A stretch of DNA of 64,000 bases from Candidatus Altimarinota bacterium (GCA_028685185.1 JAQUEK010000002.1:118520-182519), one strand, 5' to 3'; shown: positions 28,817 to 43,242, numbered from the stretch's first letter. The notes: a model not told the origin generated them from the sequence alone. Translations and numbers: made by a program.

Positions 28817-30694
28817 TTAATCCTTTTTAAGTATATTTACGAATGTCTCACTTGGTATACTTACCTTTCAGAACATCTTAAGTTTCTTCTTTCATTCTTT
28901 CTGCTTTTCCAAAACTTTTCTCTTTCTTGAGACATCTCAACCATATAGTTTTGCGGTCACATCCTTTCTAAGCGCTCAGATATCCTCACGTGCGATGACC
29001 TGAGCTCAAAGCGCAGCCTGTATGGCTATTGAGAATTGTGCTTTCGGGATATTATCCTTAAGCTTCTTGCATATTTTTCATCAGACCAGTCTTGCTTTCT
29101 TTTCGTGCACCATCATGGAAAGCGCATCCACCCTTTCTCATGCTATAAGGAAATCTATCTTCACAATATCATCGATGCTATATTTCAGGAATTCATAATT
29201 AAGGCTGGCATATCAGCTTGAAAGGCTTTTCAGATCATCATAGAAATCTCCTACGAGCTCGCCCATAGGTATCTCATAGACAAGAACCACACGTGCAGCA
29301 TCGAGAAAAAACTGATTCAGGAAGATTCATCTTCTGTCTTGAGCCAATTGCATCATATTTCAGATATAATCGGTATGTGTTATAATCTCTACTTTTGCAA
29401 TAGGTTCTTCTATATGTATATATGTTCAAGGTTTAGGCAGATCTTCAGGATTTGAAAAATAAATGAATGTGCAGGTCTTTCATTGATGTTCTATAAGTTC
29501 AGTATGAAACCTATTATAAAGCTCGACCTTATTTCATACGACAAGAACCTTGTATGTTACTTGAGGGCTTGTCATTATGACATCCATTCAGAATTCCCTC
29601 CAGAGCCTTTCTTTCACTATATCAAGATGGAGAAGTCATAAAAATCAGCATCTGAATCAATAACCAAGAGCTGGCGATACTTCATTTTCAGTTGTAAGAG
29701 ATGAATCATTAAGACATAGCTTTTCTACTGAGTCCTTAAGTTTGATGTATTCATCATTATCGACAGGATATATTCATGCATATACGAAAGGGGTGATTTG
29801 CTTGAATCATTTTATTCCGAACTTAAGATCGCTCTTTCAGGCGAAAACAGTATCTCAAACCCTTGCTTCTGTAATTGATTTCAATCAGGTTACAACATAT
29901 CAGATCTCTCATTCCTTCAGAACTCAATTCGGAATATAGCTCGGAGCGAAATATCAGACCTCTGTAGCCTCTATTCTTGCTCAGGTATTGACAAGCTCAA
30001 GCTTATCTCATTTTCTAATCTCTCAGCTGAAAAGCTTAAGATAGACCACAACTCATTTATACGTATCATATTGGGAATCGAATATAAGTCACTTCACCAC
30101 TCAAGGTTCATCGGAAGTCGATTCGAAAGGTATAAGATTCGATTCCTTATCAAGCTTCTTCGGAAGTGGCACTCTTTCAATTATCGCATCAAGGAGGGAT
30201 TCTACATTTTCTCAGGTCTTAGCGGAGACCATTATTATATCCTCTCTTTTACAACCGAGAAGCGAAATCACTTCATTACTGACTCTCTCGACATCTGCAG
30301 AAGGAAGATCGATCTTGTTCAATACAGGTATGATCTCAAGATCGTTTTCTATAGCAAGATAAACATTGCTTAAAGTCTGAGCTTCGATTCATTGCGTCGC
30401 ATCGACAACAAGAACAGCGCCTTCAACACTTGCAAGACTCCTTGAAACCTCGTATTGGAAATCCACATGTCATGGAGTATCTATAAGGTTAAGTTGGATT
30501 CATTTCCAATTCATCCTAACAGGAGTAAGTTTGATTGTAATTCACCTCTCCTGTTCTATTTCCATGGTATCAAGAGCTTGTGCATGCTTCATATCACGTT
30601 TCGCGATCGTTCATGTGATTTCAAGCATCCTGTCAGCCAATGTCGATTTTCCGTGATCGATATGTGCGATTATACAAAAATTCCTTATAGACAT
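28817..30694 (-). CDS. lepA: Elongation factor 4 (LepA)
   Basis: 625 aa GTPase. G1 [15 protein letters not shown], switch EQERGITIK, G3 DTPGHVDF, G4 NKIDLPSAD and the LepA-specific C-terminal end [22 protein letters not shown] are all present. It acts on stalled or mistranslocated ribosomes. Many Gly are UGA. Length is normal for the family (about 600). Confidence 0.96.
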
Positions 30695-30820
30695 CAATAT
30701 TCGATTATAGTTAAATTAATGGCAAAATTATAAGGAAAAATGGAAAAAAGCAATAGGAAAAACATATTTGAAATAGTCGATTATTTTTATAGAATCTAAA
30801 GAATAATTAATATTTTATAA

Positions 30821-31414
30821 ATGACCTCAACAGAAAGACAATCACCAGAAACTATCGAAAGTGCTGAAATAACACATGCTGCAAGATATCATTTTGCTAA
30901 AAAATTTTTGAAATCCGATCAGATAACGCTTGATGCACCATGCTGAACATGATATTGAACATCTATAATAACCCAGATTTGAGCCAAATGCAGATGAATA
31001 GATATTTCAAAAGATGCTATAAACCATGCAAATACCTTTTTCAGCAACGATCTAAATGATTTTCTGGTATGAAATATAGAAAAGATCAACAATTATTTTA
31101 ATGACAGATTTGATGCTGTGATAAGCTTCGAATGAATTGAACATATAAGCAATCAAGAAGATTTTCTTGATTGAGTCAAAAAAATCTTGAAAAAAAATTG
31201 AGTATTAATTATCTCCACACCAAGAAAACCACATTGAAACCCATTCCATATAAAAGAGCTTGAACTCGAAGAATTCGTGAATCTACTTAATTATCGTTTT
31301 AAAGTCATAAGTATCTATACTCAAGCTTTTACTGATTTTCAACCATACGATGAAAGAAAGGATTATAGTATATACAAAAAGCTGAATTATATTGCGATTT
31401 GCAGGAAAAAATAG
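30821..31414 (+). CDS. SAM-dependent methyltransferase (class I)
   Basis: 197 aa. Motif I DAPCGTGYGTSII, acidic motif II GIDIS, motif with FDAVISFEGIEHI and the post-motif LKKNGVLIISTPRKP define a class I methyltransferase of the UbiE/Methyltransf_11-like type, often acting on lipids, quinones or sugars. Substrate unknown. 125 bp from the divergent lepA start. Confidence 0.88.
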
Positions 31415-31442
31415 ATGATATCCTTAAAAGCTGAATATATTA

Positions 31443-31470
31443 TTGACAATATATCAAAATTAAATATAAA
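31443..31470 (+). promoter_or_regulatory. Promoter of the 31498-32907 pair
   Basis: TTGACA, 16-nt spacer, TATAAA, 28 nt before the ATG at 31498. Same layout as at 42770. Confidence 0.6.
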
Positions 31471-31497
31471 CAAATTATTATACTTAAATGAAAACAG

Positions 31498-32289
31498 ATG
31501 GCTCAATCTATAGATACCCTATATAAACGAGGTGATGTGGAAATGGAAGAGATCGAAGAGACACTTGAACATAGCCTGAATTCAAAAGCAGCATTCAATC
31601 AGAAAAAGGTCATAGATATAATCATAAAGATGAGTCTTTGAAATGATGATCTGCATTCCATAAAGAAATTCATCGAGGATAGGATACATCCTTTGAATAA
31701 TCCGAAATATTCAAATATAAAGAAGCTTTATGTTGGGCTTATCTGAAAGATTTCAAATATGATAAAGTTTTGAGTCACGATAGATGAAACCCGTGAAGAT
31801 GTGAAAAGGATTTCTGAAACTGGATGATGAAGGAGAAAAAGATGAAAGACCAGGGCTGCTGACAGAAAAGAGATGTGAATAAACCAGACCAGAGACCATA
31901 GAAGATTGGAACAACAAAGAAGAAAACCTGAAATGCCTGAAGCAATAGATACCATAACTAAAAAAGTGAAAGAAAGGGTTTACAGTGCAATCAGAGAATG
32001 ACTGACATGAAAATTCCTGAAGCCTGCACTAAAATTTTTCAGGGAACTTAATGATAAGAACGAAAGGAGTGAAACATGATATATTCTTTCAAAGAAAGAG
32101 ATGATAACATTAAAGAGGCATATCGCTAATGTTAGATCCGATCTGGATTGACAGCTTGGAACAGAAAAGTTTGCAATTCTTGTGAATATAAATACACATA
32201 TCTCAAACAGGGCAAATAATAAATCTAGCTTGAATTTCAAAGAGATACAGGATGATTTTGATAATTTCGATAAGCTTCTAACAGAATAA
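31498..32289 (+). CDS. Hypothetical helical protein (263 aa)
   Basis: Highly charged, Lys/Arg/Glu-rich, with a very basic middle (GGRRKRGKTRAADRKE) and helical flanks; no membrane segment. Next gene begins 6 nt after its stop, so it forms an operon with a methyltransferase. I do not recognise a family; the basic centre could bind nucleic acid. Confidence 0.7.
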
Positions 32290-32295
32290 AAACTT

Positions 32296-32907
32296 ATGCA
32301 TGAAAGTGAGATTGAGGCAATAAGAATATGATTGCCACCTATAAACCAAGAACAAAAGGAATTAAGGAAAAGAATAGAACACAACATAAGTGTTGTATTA
32401 TCTGAAGAATACGATAGTTTCATATTAGAGAGAAGAAGGGATGATTTCGCAAAAATATGCAGAGATTTCCTGAGGTGATTCCTTGATTCTTCAAAAAACT
32501 ACAGGGCATTGGAAGTCTGAGCATGAACATGAGTGATAACAAAAAGGCTCAATGAGATCGAGAATCTTGATGTTTTCGCTTTAGATATGAAAGCGGATTT
32601 TCTGGAATTCGCAAGAAGCAATAATAGGTTCAAGGAAAATCAGAATGTTGTGACAGGTGATTTCAATGATTTGCCTTTTGAAGACAATTTTTTCGATCTG
32701 TATACCTGAATTGCCATATTGAACCAAAGGAATGACATTGAAAAATTCTATTCCGAAGCTCTTAGGGTATTAAAAAAGGATTGATTCATATTCCTGCCAT
32801 GGACAAGGGTGAATATAGATAGGAAGGAAAAAGAGAAAGAATATATCAAAGACCTATGAATAAATATAATACAGGAATCTGATTGGTATCTGATATTAAG
32901 CAAATAA
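32296..32907 (+). CDS. SAM-dependent methyltransferase (class I)
   Basis: 203 aa. An N-terminal helical extension is followed by motif I LEVGAGTGVITKRL, acidic DMKADFLEFA, then GDFNDLPFEDNFFDL and LRVLKKDGFIFL. This is the Methyltransf_11 pattern. Only the N-terminal part differs from the enzyme at 30821, so they are distinct. Substrate unknown; co-transcribed with the basic protein upstream. Confidence 0.85.
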
Positions 32908-32908
32908 A

Positions 32909-32938
32909 AAAAACCGGATATCATATCCGGTTTTTTTT
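32909..32938. terminator. Bidirectional terminator
   Basis: AAAACCGGATA, loop TCA, TATCCGGTTTTTTTT between convergent genes. Confidence 0.9.
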
Positions 32939-33479
32939 ATCATATCAGTTTTTCAGCTTCTTCGTAGAATTCAACCATAGTCTGATTATTATATATAACT
33001 TTCTGCGATATATCTCTCATAGCCTTGATCCTCAATTCAGTCTCAAATGTTCATTCTTTCTTGAATAGTTCGAAATCCATGCTTTTTTCATTGCTATTCT
33101 CTCATCTGTTTCTTAGTCTTTCGAATCTGTTCTCTTCCGTGGAATCTATGTATATGAGCTTGAATCAAGGCAGATCCTCAACATATTCTATATCCTCCAC
33201 CCTTCTTATTCAATCCAATATTATTATCCTTGATTTTGCCTTATCTATATTCGCAAGCATGACTTTTGATAATATATCCTCTCAGAACTCATTTCTAAGT
33301 GTCAATGATATCTTGGCAAGATTCTCCCTTATTATCGGCAGATTCAATGTTGTAAGGATTTCACGGAATGTATCTGAATATCTGAATATAACAGCATCAT
33401 GTTTTTCCACCAGATAGCTTGCAAGGGTTCATTTTCAGCATCATCTCTCTCAGACCAATCAAAGAATTATCTTTTCCAT
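32937..33479 (-). CDS. P-loop nucleotide kinase-like protein (180 aa)
   Basis: Walker A GLVGERGCGKGTLASYL at the N-terminus and an IIILDGIRR segment as Walker B, then a lid-like basic helix (ERLRNRGENS). The pattern resembles dephospho-CoA/NMP kinase-like P-loop proteins (AAA_18/UPF0200-type). The phosphoryl acceptor cannot be told; the DGIRR step is typical of dNMP-kinase-like proteins. Confidence 0.7.
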
Positions 33480-33616
33480 GTATTCCTATAAAAAAATATT
33501 AATTCAATATTAAGAAAATTATCAGAATTGCAAGTGTAAAAAACTTTAAAAAATTAATTTTGTTTTTCAAAAAAATAAACTATATTGACTTAAATAATAT
33601 TTTTTATCTAAGATTC

Positions 33617-36600
33617 ATGTCATCTTTCGTACATCTGCATGTACATACCAATTATTCGATACTTAACGGTCTTTGAAAACCGAAAGAATTCGTAAAAAAA
33701 GCGAAAGAGCTGTGATTCGAATGACTTGCCATCACAGATAGCTGAAACCTTTACTGATATTTCGAATTCTATAAGGCCTGTAAGGATAACTGAATAAATC
33801 CTATACTATGAATTGAAGCATCAATCTCAAAGAAATGAATCTGAAACAAAGATAAGGACAATGAATACTATGAAGTGATACTTCTTGCAAAAAACATAGA
33901 TTGATTCAAGAATCTAATCGAGCTAACCACAATATCTTATCTTGATTGATTCTATTATAAGCCAAGGATAGATTTTGAGCTTCTTGAGAAATATTCCAAA
34001 GATATAATATGCCTTTCCTGATCTTTCTTATGAGAAATCGCCCAGCATATAATCACATGAAAGAACGAAGATTTCATAGTAGATAGGATAGATTACTATA
34101 AATGAGTTTTCGGAAAAGATGATTTCTACCTTGAAATCCAAGAACATCCTGATAGGCAAAGCCAATGAAAGGTAAATGACTATATAGTCAATCTAGCGAA
34201 AAAACATTGATTCAAAGTGGTAGCTACAAATGATGTACATTATCTTACAGAATCAGATGCAGAAGCACAAGACCTGCTTTTTTCAATCTGAGATTGAAGA
34301 CCTTTTGATGATCCGGACAGGCCTACATTGATAGAATGAAATTACAGCCTCAGAAGCACACAGGAAATGGAAGAGCTGTTTTCATATTTCCCACAGGCAA
34401 TAAGTACAACATCAGAGATAAATGAAAAGGTTAATATAATAATCCCTTATGGATGAACGCTTATCCCGGTTTCAGAATTGAATCAGGAACAAAAAGAGAT
34501 ATTTGAGAAATATAAGATTTTCGTAAAGGACGATAAATCAATAAAAGATCTTTGAGAGGAAGAATGGTGATTGAGATATCTTTGTATGAGGTGATTGAAT
34601 CATCGTTATGAATATTGATTCGATGAAGATACCATATTCGAACTCATAAAGAAGAAAGATATCGAAAAACCTGACAAGAAACTTAGTGATATGTCTGCTA
34701 TTGAACTCCACGAGCTTTCAAGGCAATATTTCACTGACAGGAAAAATGACTTTGTAAAAGCTTTGCGCGAAGATCAGCAATCTATAATCGATAGGCTTGA
34801 ATATGAGCTTGTGGTTGTAGATCTTATGTGATTCAACTGATATTTCATCATCGTTGCGGATTTCATAAATTGGGCGAAAAGCCAAGATATTCCGGTTTGA
34901 CCTTGAAGATGATCTGCTGCATGAGCACTATTGGCATATCTATCAGGAATAACAGATATCGATCCATTGAAATATTCCCTGCTCTTTGAAAGGTTCCTGA
35001 ATCCTGCAAGGGTATCCATGCCTGATATCGATGTGGATTTTTCAGATGAATGAAGATGAAAGGTTCTGGAATACGTAAGGAACAAATATTGAAAAGATCA
35101 TGTCGCACAGATATGCACATTTTGAACCATGGCCGCAAGAGCAGCGGTAAAGGATATATGAAGAGCTCTTTGACTCCCTTTTTCTGAGATGAATGACATT
35201 GCGAAGCTGATTCCTGCGAAACCTTGAATAAAGATAAAAGATGCACTTGAAGAAAGCGTTGAATTCAAAAACCTTTATAATTCATGAGACAAATATAAGA
35301 AGATAATCGATAATGCAATGAGGCTTGAAGGTTCTGTAAGACAGCTATGAGTCCATGCCTGTGCTGTTATAATCGCACCCGAAAAGATGACGAACTTCTG
35401 TTCCTTGCAGCATCCTCCGAAAGATGACCAAGTGACCGTAACCCAGCTTTCACAATATCCGCTTGAAGATCTAGGACTTCTGAAAATGGATTTCCTTTGA
35501 CTGAGAAATCTTACGATCATCCATAGATGTCTTACGATCATCAAGAAAAACCATGACAGAGAGATAGATCTGCTGAAAATCGATTATGAGGACAAAAAGG
35601 TTTTTAAGATATTCGCCGACTGAGACACTACTTGAGTATTCCAATTTGAGTCCGCATGAATGAGAAAATATCTTAAAGAGCTGAAACCGAATGCATTTGA
35701 AGATATCATCGTTATGGTATCGTTATATCGTCCAGGTCCGCTTCTGTATATCCCTACTTATATCGCCAGAAAACACTGAAAAGAAAAGGTGAAATACCCT
35801 CATCCTTCACTAGAAAACATATTGAAGCATACTCAATGAATAGCAGTATATCAGGAACAGATAATGCAGCTTGTTCAGGCATTTGCAGGTTTTTCACTTG
35901 GTGAGGCTGATATATTGAGACGTGCGATCGGTAAGAAAAAAGTTGACCTTCTTATGGAACAGAAACAGAAATTCATAGATGCTGCGATAGTCCAATGACA
36001 TCCGAAAGAGCTTGCCATATATATATTCGAGGATATCATCGAGCCTTTTGCAGGTTATTGATTCAATAAGTCCCATGCTGCCTGCTATTCGATGATAGCA
36101 TATCAGACTGCATATCTGAAGGCATACTACCCTACCGAATTCATGACTGCGCTAATGGTATCGGACGAAGAAGATATGGAGAGGATAACCCTTGAGATAA
36201 ATGAATGCAAGTCCAAGAAGATAAATGTACTTGCACCTGATATAAATGAATCGATGAAGCATTTCACATACATAGACAAGGATAATATCCGTTTCTGATT
36301 GAAGGCGATAAAATGACTGTGATGATGACCTATAGATACAATAAGGAAATCCAGGGATTCAGAATGAAAATTCGAATCAGTTCTGGATCTTATAAACAAG
36401 ACATGATGAGATGTTATAAACAAGAAAAGCTTGGAGGCACTGATTCTCAGCTGAGCGCTTGATAATTTCGGCGAAAGAGCAAGTCTTATGGCTTCCATAC
36501 AGAAAATCACAGCATATCTGAAGGAAAACCAGAAAAAGCAAGAAACTAACCAGATATGACTGTTCGATCTATGAATAAGCGATGAAAAACTGAAATTTCA

Positions 36601-37531
36601 TCTTGAGAAAGCTATACCTATGAATTTTGAAGAAAAGATAAGATGAGAAAGGGATATGATATGATATTCGGTAACATGACATTGACTCGATTGACTTAAG
36701 AAATATCTGACCCAGAAATCCATAGGTCTTGAGAATGTCTACGAATTCAAGAAAAAAATGCAAGAAAAGACTGTCGAACTGAAAGAATTCATAAGCGATA
36801 AGATCATAGAAACATGAGAAACTGATGGTTCTGAGCAAATCATAGAACCTCAAAAAACAGAAGATGATGTAAAGCAAGTTGAAGAGGAAGAGATAATCAA
36901 AGTCGAAGAGAAGAAAGTAAGAAAAAAGGATGTGAAAGTCAGATTTTTCGGACTTGTGACATTCATAAGAAAAGTTCAGACCAAAAGCTGAAAGATGATG
37001 CTTATAGCAAACTGTGACTCAACGACATTCAAATTCAATGTCTTGGTCTTTCCAAGGGATTACGAAAAATTTGTGAATACCATACAGGAATATAAGGTGC
37101 TTTTGGTGGATTGAAATCTATCGCTTAATGAAGATAGAGAGGAAATCGCTGTGATGCCGGCAAGTATAAGGTCCACTACGATATGATTCCTAAGGGAGCA
37201 AGCAATAGATATCTGAGTGTTCGATGAGAATGATAAGATAAATTATCTTATGGAAGACGAAGATTCGTTATTAAGCCAAGAAAAGACCAAAAACGAAAAA
37301 ACTGAAAAAAACATTGCTTTTGTTAAGGAAATCAAAAAAGATGATAGATATATGATAGATATACCTAACCATGCCGTAAGGGAAGATCTGGTCAAATTAA
37401 AAGAATATATGGTCACTTTGAAATGATGAGATATAAGGATATTCCTGAATATAAAATGACAGGAAATAGATAGCAAATTGAGCCTTGATGAAACTTCAGA
37501 GCTTGAAGAATGGATAAAAACTAATTTTTAA
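33617..37531 (+). CDS. dnaE: DNA polymerase III alpha subunit
   Basis: 1,304 aa, somewhat longer than the usual 1,160. N-terminal PHP domain ([15 protein letters not shown]), palm catalytic motif [10 protein letters not shown] and fingers motifs ([39 protein letters not shown]) are complete. A charged Glu/Lys insert (about residues 1,080-1,120) separates the polymerase from a C-terminal OB-type region ([13 protein letters not shown]). Replicative polymerase. Dozens of UGA codons as Gly. It is followed 1 nt later by a hypothetical gene. Confidence 0.97.
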
Positions 37532-37532
37532 A

Positions 37533-37949
37533 ATGATGGAACTTGATATAGAAGTCCTAAAAAGGCTTAGCAAAAAAAGCAATAATTCTAAAGTGCAATT
37601 TCGTTGAGATTATCAGAAGCTGATAGACGAGGTGATTTTACTATTGGAAGAAAAAACGATAGAGCTAGTATGAAAGAAATTCAAGATAAATTATACCTCT
37701 GTCTGAAAGAATAATCTCAAGATCAAGATAGAAGATGATGAACTTAAAATCGAAAAGCTCATAGATTGCGTATTGCGCCACACTTTAGCGGAAGAGAAGT
37801 ATTGATATGTTATAATAGATATGATTGCAAACGAGTATTCGAAAAAACCTAAATCAGTGATACTCTGAAAATATGACCTTATGAAAAAAGATATTCTTGT
37901 TGATGCTGTCATAGGAAAGATGTTTCAGATCATAGATGAAATCCAATAG
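37533..37949 (+). CDS. Hypothetical protein (138 aa) in dnaE operon
   Basis: Starts at ATGATG immediately after the dnaE stop. Helical and charged, with no membrane or cysteine motif (MELDIEVLKRLSKKSNN, then KLIDEVILLLEEKTIELVG). Translational coupling to dnaE is likely; function unknown. Confidence 0.7.
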
Positions 37950-37974
37950 ATTTTTAAAACTTTAAAAAAATAAT

Positions 37975-38913
37975 ATGACAATACTTGTAACCGGATCAAT
38001 AGCTTTTGACTATATAATGGATTTTCAGGACAGATTCAAAAATCATATCCTTCCTGAAAAGATCCATATACTTAACGTATCGTTTTTCATAAGTGACCTG
38101 AAGAAGGAAAAATGAGGGACCGCAGCAAATATAGCATATTCATTGGCTCTGCTTTGAGAAAGGCCATTATTGGCAGGATGCGTATGAAAGGATTTTTCCA
38201 TAGAGGATGATATCGGGGATAATATCGACAAACGATATGTTATGAAAAAAGAAGATGTCTTCACTGCGAATGCACACATAATGACTGATCTCGATGATAA
38301 TCAGATAACCACATTCTATCCTGGTGCTATGATGAATGCATGAGATATCTCAATCAGCGATATAGATGAAGAAATCAATTATGCGATAATCTCGCCGAAT
38401 GAATCAAATGCGATGATAAAATATGTAAAAGAATGCAATGACAGATGAATAAAGACATTTTTCGATCCAGGACAGCAGATCACGACACATTCCAAAGAAA
38501 CCCTTATCTGAGTCATGGAAACTGCAAATTATCTTATATTGAACGATTATGAGCTGAACCTTTATTCTAAGATAACAGAATTGAGTGAAGATGAGATAAT
38601 AAGATCATTTGAGAAGGTGATTGTCACGCTTTGAGAGAAATGAAGCATAATCTATGTCTGAGATGAAAAGACAGAAATCGATTCCGTGAAGGTCGAGAAT
38701 ATAGTAGATCCGACCGGATGCTGAGATTCTTTCAGATCAGGTCTTCTAAGATGACTTAATATCTGACTTGATTGGGAGACATCAGCAAAGATATGAAGCC
38801 TCACAGCATCATACTGCATACAGAAATACTGAACACAAAACCATAGTTTCACGAAAGATGAGTTTGAAAAGAAATTCAAGGAAAGCTTTGGAATAAATTT
38901 AGATTTAAATTAG
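37975..38913 (+). CDS. PfkB-family kinase, probably adenosine kinase
   Basis: 312 aa. Both PfkB signatures are visible: GGTAANIAYSLALLGERP near the N-terminus and DPTGCGDSFRSGLLRG with the catalytic Asp and anion hole. Substrate cannot be read directly, but its place 59 nt before S-adenosylhomocysteinase suggests adenosine as acceptor, giving AMP and pulling SAH hydrolysis forward. Ribokinase is the alternative. Confidence 0.85.
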
Positions 38914-38972
38914 ATTTTTAACAAATTTCTCATATAATTTCGCGGTAAATTTTATTAAATAATTGAAAAAAT

Positions 38973-40376
<1,404 letters not shown>

Positions 40377-40388
40377 TTTGCATTTTTA

Positions 40389-40430
40389 AAAAATTGAGCA
40401 TTATTACAGAAGTGATGGTGCTCAATTTTT
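40389..40430 (+). terminator. Terminator of ahcY
   Basis: AAAAATTGAGCA ... TGCTCAATTTTT, 12-bp perfect stem with an 18-nt loop. Confidence 0.8.
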
Positions 40431-40476
40431 ATTTGAAATGCTCATTGACTGAAATTTTAAATTTAAGATATTAACC

Positions 40477-40857
40477 ATGAATATAAATGAACAATCCATG
40501 TGATTCGGTTTAAAAAGAAGGAAAATTAAAGATAAGGAGGTTTTCGCATGAAATCTTGACGAAGAAATGAAATGATTGCCTGAAAAGATCAGGTGAATGT
40601 TTTTAGCCAAATCATTAGTATCAGGCATTCTGGATTTGGATTCGATGGAGAATACCGCCGATTGATTCAAGATAAGCAGAACAGAAACGGGAGAGACACT
40701 GAGATTCACATTCGATAAGGATTTTTCCGAAAGGAAATATTGAAAGATATTGGTTGAATCTGTAAGTGAAAGTTCAGAAAAACGATGATTTATATGAAAA
40801 TTCCATGTGTCAGATATAGAGAAGATTGCAGATAGGATAATAAAAAACTTGAACTAA
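40477..40857 (+). CDS. Hypothetical protein (126 aa)
   Basis: Lys-rich, starting MNINEQSMGFGLKRRKIKDKE; mixed alpha/beta with no membrane segment. Between two strong terminators, so it is its own unit. Not recognised. Confidence 0.65.
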
Positions 40858-40882
40858 TATGGTTATAAAACCATAGAACAAA

Positions 40883-40911
40883 AAAATAAAAGCCTCAGAG
40901 GCTTTTATTTT
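40883..40911. terminator. Bidirectional terminator
   Basis: AAAATAAAAGCC-TCAGA-GGCTTTTATTTT between convergent genes; the stop codon of the minus-strand gene lies inside it. Confidence 0.85.
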
Positions 40912-42695
40912 GATAATATATACATTGGAATGTCCTGATTTTTCAATTTCAGATAGAAATCAGTCGGCGTTCCATGGCAGGATATCTCAATATCCTTTGA
41001 AAATTCGCTTTTGATCAAACGCTTGAAAGGTATGATTATCTTTGATATCATCTCATTCTTGCTTGATGTATATGCTGATTTTGAGAATTCGCTATTGCTT
41101 AAGTCTACATTCAGATTATCAAGAAGCTTCATGAAAATCTCTATTGTCGCATTCTGAGAAAGAAGTTCAGTTGAATTGATTTTCCTTCACTTTATCAGAA
41201 TCTTCTTGTTTACTATGTCGAAAATAATACCATCCGATCATTTCTCCAAAAGATTCTCATATGAATCGAAAGAGGTGAATGAATTATAAGAGACCATTAT
41301 AAAATTATTCGAATTGTAATTGCTATTCTTAAATCATGAGAACAGGTTCTGCTCGATTACGATTCATTCATTAGAATTAGTATCATGCTTGCTTGAGAAT
41401 ATCATGGAAGATGTTTCTCAGAAGTTCTTTGTAAGCTCTTCATTGAACTTTTCTGCATTGAATTTCGGAAGATGAGACGAAATGAGTATCACATACTTCA
41501 TATCCACAGAAGGTCATGAAACATAGATGAAGAAATCTTTTTCCTCTATTCAAGGGTAGAATATCTTAAGGATATTCGATAGTATTATCATATTTTTGTT
41601 ATATATCTCATAAGAGACTATATTCATCTTTCATAGAAGCGAGTTTATTATCTCAGAATGCCTTTTCAGGAAATATGCAAGATAATCGAATTTTTCCTTT
41701 CATTCGAATGTATCAAGAAATGCTTTTGCAACATTCATTCAGTAAGATGAGATGACATCGATGGATTTATCCAGATTTTCATTTATATCATAGCTATCGA
41801 GATAGAATTTTCATGATATATCCTTCAGTTCTGATTTTGCCAGAAATGTCTCTTTCAGATCATTTGAGGAATTATTCCAATTCGATATCGAATTGAACCA
41901 ATTGGAATTCTTGAAGTCTCAGATACTGAGAACCAATGTATCATATGGCAAAGTCTGTATAGAAGATACATCTATAAGTTCATCTAACCTGTATGATATA
42001 TATGAGACTTTCTTATGTTTGATATTTTCCTGTTTATCGCTTTTAGAATCCTTATTCTTGATTCTGGTATTCACGAATTTTTCCTGCATATGTAATATAG
42101 GATATTTCGTGTCGATTATTCAGCAAAGCGTTGTAGAAAGGCTTGATGATCAGATTGTCATATCATTATATTGGCAACGCAAGAAAAGAATGGTATCAAG
42201 GAAATCAGAAAATCCCTTATCAGATAATAAGGATGGCAGATATCTGCTTTTCCAATCTAAGATAGCTTTTTCATTGAATGTCTCATTAAAAAGCTTCAGT
42301 CAGAATAATATTCACCCAATTATAAGCTCTGAATTCTTTCAATCGAATTCAGAAAGAACCATTATATCTATTCATACATCTCAATATTCACTTACAAGCG
42401 CATCGAAGAATATCTTTCCGGGATTATAGAATTCATCACCTATCACTTCCGTGAAATCATTTATATAGAAATCATATTTAAGGAAAGATCTGAACCTGTA
42501 TTTTCATGTATTGTTTCTTTTTATTCACACATAAACCCTATGTGGAATAACCTGGCTTAATATTATTCATCAGAAAACACAGGAAGTTCATCAGCTTATT
42601 GCTATAGAAACAGGTAAACTGACGACTATATCGCAAGATGAGTAGAATTTCTCATAAACTCACTTATGTTTGTCGATAAAACTGTTTGAATTCAT
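40905..42695 (-). CDS. Large hypothetical protein (596 aa)
   Basis: One code-25 frame from MNSNSFIDKHKGVYEKFYSS to IPMYILSK. The N-terminal region (SSCDIVVSLPVSIAISGGTS) resembles a soluble alpha/beta core; the rest is Asn/Ser/Ile-rich. No signal peptide. The ATG lies within the start region of a divergent short ORF. I cannot assign a family; a distant resemblance to GHMP-type kinase N-termini is too weak to use. Confidence 0.7.
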
Positions 42696-42769
42696 AGCTA
42701 TGTTGTTATTTATTCTGATTTTCATATATTTATATATAAAATATGCAAAATATCAATTAAAAATTCCAT

Positions 42770-42797
42770 TTGACATATTCATATATTTCATTATAAA
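42770..42797 (+). promoter_or_regulatory. Promoter of the small membrane-protein cassette
   Basis: TTGACA (42770-42775), 16-nt spacer, TATAAA (42792-42797). It implies a leader of about 120 nt before the first gene. Confidence 0.65.
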
Positions 42798-42874
42798 TAT
42801 CTGGTATTTTGTATGTCTGCAAGAAAGCAGGTCGTATGGAAATATTGTTCCTTAAAATGCTTTATCAGACTCAA

Positions 42875-42890
42875 GCTCCCGGAAGGAGCT
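42875..42890 (+). promoter_or_regulatory. Leader hairpin copy 1 with GGA in the loop
   Basis: AGCTCC-CGGAA-GGAGCT, then CAAAAAATA. Shares CTCCCGGAAGGAG with copy 2 at 43245-43257 while the closing pairs differ compatibly. Confidence 0.6.
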
Positions 42891-42926
42891 CAAAAAATAT
42901 AGGAAAATAACTAAGGAGAATTGCTC

Positions 42927-43139
42927 ATGCATACAACACTTCATATCATCATCCAGTATCAGTTCATAATATTTTCGGTATGTAATTTAATTTTGTTCTG
43001 TGTAATCGGCTATCGTAAATCGAAGAATTATTCGGCAATGATGTTCTTTATCATAAACACATGGCCTGTGAATTTCATTTTTGTTACATGCATGGTATAT
43101 AAATATCTAAATCATGATATAATATACCAAAAAAATTAA
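42927..43139 (+). CDS. Small membrane protein (70 aa), UGA-free cassette gene 1
   Basis: Two to three hydrophobic segments (IIIQYQFIIFSVCNLILFCVI and MMFFIINTWPVNFIFV). Shine-Dalgarno AAGGAG 8 nt before the ATG. No UGA; stop TAA. The hairpin leader lies just upstream. Function unknown. Confidence 0.7.
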   Translation: MHTTLHIIIQYQFIIFSVCNLILFCVIGYRKSKNYSAMMFFIINTWPVNFIFVTCMVYKYLNHDIIYQKN

Positions 43140-43155
43140 TGGTTACATAGCTACT

Positions 43156-43242
43156 ATGACTCTGTTATCTATTGTTGCAGGGCTCATCGGATACTGGATA
43201 GGAAAATTTATCCGAAGGATCAGGATTGTTCCAGAAGAATAA
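43156..43242 (+). CDS. Tiny membrane peptide (28 aa), cassette gene 2
   Basis: MTLLSIVAGLIGYWIGKFIRR...EE: one hydrophobic helix followed by basic residues and two glutamates. It lies between cassette genes 1 and 3 and is followed 2 nt later by the second leader hairpin. The three Gly are GGN. It has no strong Shine-Dalgarno; real but short. Confidence 0.45.
   Translation: MTLLSIVAGLIGYWIGKFIRRIRIVPEE

Noticed and set aside
31417-31515. 32-aa ORF overlapping the start of the 263-aa gene
   Set aside because: It covers the promoter of that gene.
42670-42855. 61-aa (or 51-aa) hydrophobic ORF at the cassette edge
   Set aside because: Overlaps the divergent 596-aa gene start and contains the cassette promoter; resembles a membrane protein by composition, but support is too weak.
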